Assembly: GCA_012845835.1 (NCBI GenBank)
Contig: JABAKD010000002.1
Coordinates: 24,842,518 to 24,906,517 of the forward strand
Direction of reading: 5' to 3'
DNA length: 64,000 bases
Origin: Undaria pinnatifida
Taxonomy: Eukaryota > Sar > Phaeophyceae > Laminariales > Alariaceae
The notes beneath the pieces were generated by a model. It was given only the letters and a program-made list of their open reading frames with translations. It was not told the DNA's origin and did not search any database. The position numbers and the translations under genes were made by a program. Shown one piece after another: positions 59,501 through 64,000 of the stretch (its first letter is position 1; every line of letters starts with the position of its first letter).

Positions 59501-62500
59501 TAGTGAATAGAACTGAAAATAAGTGCAGTCCAAGAATACGAGAATGATATGTTACGGATGAGGTACAAGCATTCATATTGGAGCGACCATAACAAGTCAG
59601 GAAGGACGGGATGGGCTGGATATACACTGCTGCTGCGCACTGCCTATACAAGGGCAGTACCATGAGTATACCACAGCATGCTGATGATGCTCACTAGTCA
59701 TGCTCACAACTCGTCGGCTCACAAGCCATGCTCACAACTCGTTGACTTTGCATGATGAGTCGTGTACTTCCAATTAATCGACTCTTCATATGACCTGACT
59801 CAGAAACCTAGTACAAACATAGCCAGTGTAATTAACAGGTAGGTGATAAAAATTATCCCCCATGCGGGGAAATAACTTCGCAACTCTTCTCTAATCAGCC
59901 ACCTCCAGTTTTATCGAATCTTTGCATGATGACATGAGTCAGTAATATAAATGGTATCACATGAAGATTAATATTTAGTGCGATCAGCTAAACAAAAATA
60001 GTTCGTACTAGAATTAAACCGAAATAATAAGAGCGGAAATAGAATCATTTATAAAAACATCATTTGTCCTCACGCGTACATCGTATCTGTAGTTGAAATG
60101 TTAGGGTGACAGCGTATCGATTTGAAACCGTGGGTTTGAGTCCCACTGACTCCTTTTTTATAGGATGGGAGTAGCTGACCGTGGGTTCGTGTTTCATATA
60201 CTTTTTTCCCTTTTTCTTCTTTTTTTTTAGTGTGGGAGTAGCTGACTTTTATTCTCGAATGCAGTATTGGTATTAACATATTAGATAACTAGTACCAGTA
60301 CTCTGTATTCGTACTCCTCCCGATATTACAGCGGAGAAAAAACAATATAAACCACCCACCATACGTATGATAGAGCAGTATAATAGCGAAAACTACAGTA
60401 ATAAAATTATAAAATAGATATAATGTTGAATCTAGCTAAAACTTCCCTACCTAGAGAAAAAAATACCAACACCAACCATTTTAGTGGGGAAAAACAAAAC
60501 ATGTATCTATTAAACAAAAACATAAACCAAAAACAAAATAATTAGGACCCCTCCCACGAAGAAAAAAGTTACCCACATAGTATATTCCAAGTACCAACAA
60601 CGCAGCTTGCAAAGATAAGTATCGACCCGAAATTCGTCGAACTCACGGCTGATGTCCTTAGAATATATTTATAAAATACACCACACGACTACACGGCCAA
60701 CTCCGCGTGTAACCGAGACCCCCAACGCCCCCGTGACCCTCATAACCCCTAACCCCGGCCCCATTCCGCGTCCCACATCTGCCTGAAACGCCTCCTCGAA
60801 CGCCTCCCAAGTCATCCGCTCCGCGTTCTCCCCCGCGCGCCGTGACCACCACAGCCTAGCCACGCAATTTCTGTTCCAAGGTGATGGGACATTGGAGACA
60901 CAATCCACAACAGAGCAGAAGCGGGATACCATAATGCCACAGCAGAACGTGACATCACCCAGCGAACGGAAGAACGGGAAGTCAATGGAGGGAGAGCGGA
61001 AGGGGGTAGCGAGATCAAATGGGAACAAGCGAGAGTCCAGCCACACGAAAAAGCGCGGGGGGGGCACCCCGCAAAAGCACAAAAAGCTCAAAAGCACGAA
61101 AACACAAAGCACAAACCGTCAAGATTAAAATACAAAAAGCTCAAAACCACAACACACAAAACGCAAAGCTCAAGAGCACAAAACGCAAACTTCAAAGCGC
61201 ACATAAATAGCACAATGCACAAAGGACAACACTTAAAAGCGCGGCATCTCTTACCGTATTCCTGACGCGACCGTCGTCTCCAGGCTGGCGTTCTTCTCCT
61301 CTCTGGGATTAGCCGCCTGCTTCATCAAATCCAGGATCTGAATCAAATGCAGACCGGCGTAGGCGGGCAGACCATGAGCCACGCGAGTAGGTAGGTAGGT
61401 AGGTAGGTAGGTAGGTAGGTGGGTAGTTAGGTACGTAGGTAGGTAGGTACGTAGGTAGGTAGGTAGGTAGGGGAGGTGGGGGCGTGGGTGGGGGTGGGCG
61501 TGGGGGCGTGGGGGCGGGGGGGAGTGGGGGGGGGGGGGGGGGGGGTTGGGAGAGGGGGGGGGGGGGGGGGGGGGGGCGGGAAGGGGGGGAGGAGGAGGGG
61601 AGGGAAGCGCGAGGCGTTACTAAAACCTGGGAGTTACCTTGGAACTTCAGGCCGGATAACAATTTGATTAAAGCGCTCATGTGGCCTCCAATACGAAACG
61701 TCTGGCCGGGGAAGCCATATAAAACAAAAAATGTGGCAAACCCCCCTTCCCCTTATCCACTAACCCCGGCGTCGACCATGGCACGGGCTTCTTCCCTTGG
61801 AGTGCTCCTCGAGGCACACGCCGTTCCACGAACAGCAACAAAAATGGATCCGGTCGGAGTTTGTTAGCGCTGACAACACTGCCACGGGGTTGGGGTTGGG
61901 GGCGGACCTCACCATGAGTCCCAGCAATCGGCCGAGCTCTCGACAAGAAGGCAGAATACGTGGCGGTAGCTGTGGCACAGCATCACATAATGTCCCATCA
62001 CATCACACTGCCCACTCTCAAACCACATCGCACCTTAGCACGTCATATCCCATCGCATCGCATCCTATTACACCGCTGCGCACCGCACTGCACCCTATCA
62101 TAACGCATCGCACCGTATCGCATCAAGCCATACGGCACTGCATCGCACCCTATTACACCGCAGCCTGCCGCATCGTATCACACAAAATCGCACCGCCCTG
62201 CACAGCGAACCACAACGAGCCGCACCCCTAACCGCACCACTGACCTCACCGCTAACCGCACCACTGACCCCAACGCTAACCGCACTGCTGACCGCACCGC
62301 CACCAGCACTAAGCGCATCACTAACCGATGCGTCCATAGCCGCCGACAGGCGCGCCACGGAGGCGGCAGATGTGGCTTCGATGGCAGCAGCCGCCGATAA
62401 GGCGGAGGACAACGGATATCTAAACGTGCGGCGGGCACCCATCCAACCACGAACCCACCCACTTCTGCTTTGTTTTATCGCACTGCCAACCGAACCGCTA

Positions 62501-63167
62501 GTCCAACCGCACCTTCTCCTCGAGCATGCGCATCTCCTCCACGTACACGCCCGCCCTGAACACACCGAAATGGTTCGGCCGTCCGTCGTTCAGATTCATC
62601 AGCGTCACCCGCGCCTGCGCTGCGCAACACTCCAGCTCCCACAGCACAGACGCCACCCCAAGAGGTAAAACCTCCTCCCCTCCCCCACCGCCACCTCCCC
62701 CACCCCCCACCCCCCCTCCCCCCCCCAATACCCGCCTCCACGAAGATATTGTTTCCTCGCCCTCCCTTCCTCGCTGTTCCTGCGGCGGCGGTCGTGGTGG
62801 TAGAGGAAGCCGCGGCGGTGATGGTGGTGGCAGTGGTTGTGACCGGTCCTGCCCCCCCGTGCGTACCCGGGGGCGTCGGAGGGGTTCCGAAATATGGCGA
62901 TGACGGCTTCGCGCTTCCTGGCACCGGAGAAGATGAGTTTCCACTACCGCCGCCGCCACCGCCACCGCTACCGCCACTTGAAACGTCATTTCCGCCTCCA
63001 CCCCCTCCCCCACCGCCTCCGCCCCCGTTGCCGCCGCTCCCGCTGCCACCGCTGCCGCTGCTGCTACTGGTGACGGAAGCGATATGGTTGTTGTTGAGGC
63101 AGATCCGCTTGCTGCTGCTTCGCTCCTCCGCCTCCTGCATGCAAACCTTCAACCCGAGCTTAACCAC
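47549..63167 (-). CDS. Large RCC1-repeat (beta-propeller) protein with novel N-terminal half
   Basis: Exons in transcript order: 63167-62508 (see frameshift note), 62419-62326, 61936-61908, 61807-61765, 61701-61627, 61337-61255, 60855-60777, 58845-57828, 55959-55562, 54998-54843, 54489-54368, 53714-53477, 51877-51746, 50429-50184, 49806-49709, 48218-48088, 47610-47549. From 62,419 on, all phases agree and sum to exactly 1,000 residues plus TAA. The C-terminal 380 residues show RCC1 blades: [63 protein letters not shown] and [13 protein letters not shown], with VACG/VVAG.HS strands between them. The chain ends [20 protein letters not shown]. Exon 58,845 encodes a helix ([19 protein letters not shown]) and then a long Gly/Ala/Pro linker. 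RCC1 propellers serve as exchange factors or protein-binding platforms; no HECT, kinase or FYVE domain is visible. The true start is not found, and an acceptor-like TATAG at 63,168 suggests an upstream exon. Confidence 0.88.
48600..49420. repeat. Degenerate minisatellite built on ATTTCGTCAGAAGGACG
   Basis: About 17-18-bp units recur irregularly, passing into six 21-bp units (CATAAAGAGCGATTTCGTTAT) at 49,005-49,125. More units occur at 49,515-49,640. It fills the intron between RCC1-gene exons 49,709 and 48,218. Confidence 0.92.
49467..49510 (+). repeat. Dispersed repeat K, copy 3
   Basis: TACTTGGGAACTAGCATCGG then GAGAGCTTTTGGGGCTCC, a diverged copy of 7,192 and 29,411, inside the minisatellite intron. 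Confidence 0.5.
49869..49970. repeat. GGGA/GGAA purine-rich tract
   Basis: GGGAGGGAGGGAAGG-type units in an RCC1-gene intron; pyrimidine-rich on the transcribed sense. Confidence 0.88.
50705..50785 (-). repeat. Dispersed repeat J, copy 3
   Basis: CAGCTGTGAGTTCCACGAAT, TTAGGGTTGAAAGTCATCTT and TGCAAGCAAGCTGCGTGATA are the reverse complement of J. Confidence 0.75.
52050..53290. repeat. 13-bp CAGATCAAGATCA minisatellite, about 1.2 kb
   Basis: Near-perfect 13-mers at about 52,380-52,620 are flanked by increasingly diverged units (ATAGATCA, ACAGATTA). It occupies most of the 1.6-kb intron between RCC1 exons 53,477 and 51,877, and GATC-rich relics continue at 53,740-53,990. Confidence 0.95.
54630..54830. 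repeat. Degenerate CACCG/CGCAC pentamer array
   Basis: ACCGCACCGCACCACACCGC-type sequence in an RCC1-gene intron. Similar to the array at 61,985-62,225. Confidence 0.88.
56500..57231 (-). mobile_element. TIR element C, copy 2
   Basis: Starts AGGCTGGTTCAAGTAAAAAC and ends GTTTTTACGTGGAACCAGCC, a clear inverted repeat. The interior is the reverse complement of 18,402-19,166. It lies in the RCC1-gene intron between exons 57,828 and 55,959. No transposase is encoded. Confidence 0.85.
60100..60245 (+). other. tRNA T-arm/B-box-like motif with T-runs, duplicated
   Basis: GTGGGTTTGAGTCCCAC forms a perfect 5-bp stem with a TTTGAGT loop and is followed within 10 bases by six T. A second, weaker copy (CCGTGGGTTCGTGTTTCATA) follows, again with a T-run, each linked to GGGAGTAGCTGAC. 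No complete tRNA can be folded. This resembles the B-box region of a tRNA-derived SINE with Pol III terminators. Confidence 0.35.
60585..60672 (+). repeat. Dispersed repeat J, copy 4
   Basis: AAGTACCAACAACGCAGCTT, GCAAAGATAAGTATCGACCC and GAAATTCGTCGAACTCACGG match copy 2 almost base for base. Confidence 0.85.
61383..61605. repeat. AGGT tetranucleotide array passing into long G-runs
   Basis: AGGTAGGT units (61,387-61,470) are followed by GGGGGCGTGGG-type sequence and G-runs. Together they form nearly the whole 289-base intron between RCC1-gene exons 61,627 and 61,337. Confidence 0.93.
61985..62225. repeat. Degenerate CATCGCACCG pentamer array
   Basis: CATCACATCGCACC, CGCATCG and CACCGCA units fill the intron between exons 62,326 and 61,936. 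Confidence 0.85.
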
Positions 63168-63683
63168 CTATATACCATACATGGGCGTGTACCGCCAAAA
63201 AATGTAACCACGCACGGACAACACAACAACGATAATGATGATTATGGTCACGATTCGGAATAGGAGAGGGGAGGGGGGGGGGGGATTCATTTCACTCATA
63301 GCCTTAGCCTCAAGACCATTGGCCCTCGCTTCCTTACGATGCCGGGACGGTGCAAGATAGGGTTTTCACCGACCAAGGAGACATTTCGTGCACCAACCGC
63401 GAAGCACCGTGAGGTATTCAGCGAGTCGCATGAAGGGTGATCCGCATCCTACGAAGAACCGATTGTGAGGCGGGCATCTGCACTTTGTGCGTACATTCAT
63501 GCATATCGAAGGGGGGACGGTAAAACGGTCGTGCACATTGCCCTTCTATTATTAATACATTAATACATTAATACGAACACTTCAGGAGGCCGAAGTCGAC
63601 GCGAGCTTTCCCGGAGCTCACCAGACAAGAGGCAGCAGCAGCAGCAGGAGCAGCAACAACAGCAGCAGCAGCAAGCACCTAGT
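63168..63683. other. Putative upstream/divergent region between the RCC1 gene and the next gene
   Basis: Holds a G-run (63,275-63,287), a duplicated ATTAATACATTAATAC motif near 63,550 and a CAG/CAA microsatellite at 63,631-63,676. A donor-like TCTG/GTGAGC on the minus strand near 63,620 may mark the end of a 5' exon of the RCC1 gene. Not proven. Confidence 0.4.
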
Positions 63684-64000
63684 ACCTGCTGCTCGAACAA
63701 CACCTGCTGCTGCGATATACCCTACTTGCTTGCTATTTATCTAGTTACTCTAAGAGAGCAAAAATAACGCCAGTGGTCTATTTGCGTGGAGGGGGCTTCC
63801 CATGCTACAGCAGCAGTCCTCGCTCCCGGTTCTACGAGACACTCGAAGATGACCGTCGCTGCAACACTTGGTCAGAAGATGCCTCCTATTTTCACCGGCG
63901 GTTCCGCCTGGAACAAACCATGAAAAGCTACACATGCTGCCTGGGTCACGGAGACGCCAAGGAGGGTCCTCTGTACACCCACAACGGCACCAAGGTTTTG
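63684..64000 (+). CDS. Open exon of an unrecognised gene, running off the window edge
   Basis: The plus-strand frame is open from after a TAG at 63,681 to the last base. The likely exon starts after an acceptor-like CATGCTACAG at 63,801-63,810 (earlier ones are possible) and encodes FYETLEDDRRCNTWSEDASY, then FHRRFRLEQTMKSYTCC and GDAKEGPLYTHNGTKVL. Mixed composition with three cysteines and no low complexity looks coding, and no other frame there is as open. No family is recognised. The gene is divergent from the RCC1 gene. Its first ATG (within EQTMKS) is probably not the start. Confidence 0.45.

Larger units (their letters stand above)
58846..60776 (-). other. AT-rich intron of the RCC1 gene
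   Basis: A 1.9-kb intron, clearly AT-richer than the rest of the gene. It contains the B-box-like modules at 60,100-60,240 and repeat J copy 4. No exon candidate was seen. Confidence 0.65.

Overview
The window reads as nuclear DNA of an intron-rich eukaryote. Short coding exons (29 to about 1,000 bases) with GT...AG junctions and matching codon phases are separated by introns of 0.1 to 3.7 kb that are packed with microsatellites, minisatellites and short dispersed repeats. Base composition is near balanced, donors are mostly GTGAGT-like, and repeat density is high. I infer a stramenopile, most likely a brown alga of the Ectocarpus type. This rests on style, not on a database match.

Three spliced genes can be read exon by exon. 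(1) A plus-strand gene, 6,097-15,368, encodes a 236-residue arginine/serine-rich nuclear-type protein in five exons. (2) A minus-strand gene, 20,127 to at least 33,460, encodes an SPFH/band-7 (prohibitin/stomatin/flotillin-like) protein with a long charged coiled coil. Ten exons are phase-consistent to the stop; the N-terminus is not found. (3) A minus-strand gene, 47,549 to about 63,167, encodes a large protein of about 1,200 residues. It has an unrecognised N-terminal half, a Gly/Ala linker and a C-terminal RCC1-type beta-propeller. Genes 1 and 2 are tail to tail. Two further minus-strand exons (34.2 and 35.5 kb) belong either to gene 2 or to an unrecognised gene. A plus-strand open frame runs off the right edge.

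Layout: 1-1.9 kb, a 228-bp satellite; 3.7-4.65 kb, a decayed LINE reverse transcriptase; 6.1-15.4 kb, the RS gene, whose third intron holds a Cys-rich reading frame followed by an inverted duplication able to form a long RNA hairpin; 15.4-20.1 kb, a repeat-rich spacer; 20.1-33.5 kb, the SPFH gene; 36.3-38.2 kb, a huge ACT trinucleotide array between direct repeats; 38.3-47.5 kb, intergenic repeats; 47.5-63.2 kb, the RCC1 gene, with a 1.2-kb 13-bp minisatellite in one intron; 63.7-64 kb, the start of another gene.

Comparing the window with itself reveals about eleven dispersed repeat families. One (called A here) has terminal inverted repeats, about 250 bp length, four copies and likely 5-bp target duplications, so it looks like a MITE. 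Two A copies sit inside copies of other families (B and G), which gives an insertion order. A second, about 730-bp element (C) with inverted ends occurs twice in opposite orientation. I see no operon, CRISPR array, defence system or secondary-metabolite cluster. The novelty here lies in the repeat elements, the hairpin duplication and the expanded ACT array. The genes share no evident pathway.
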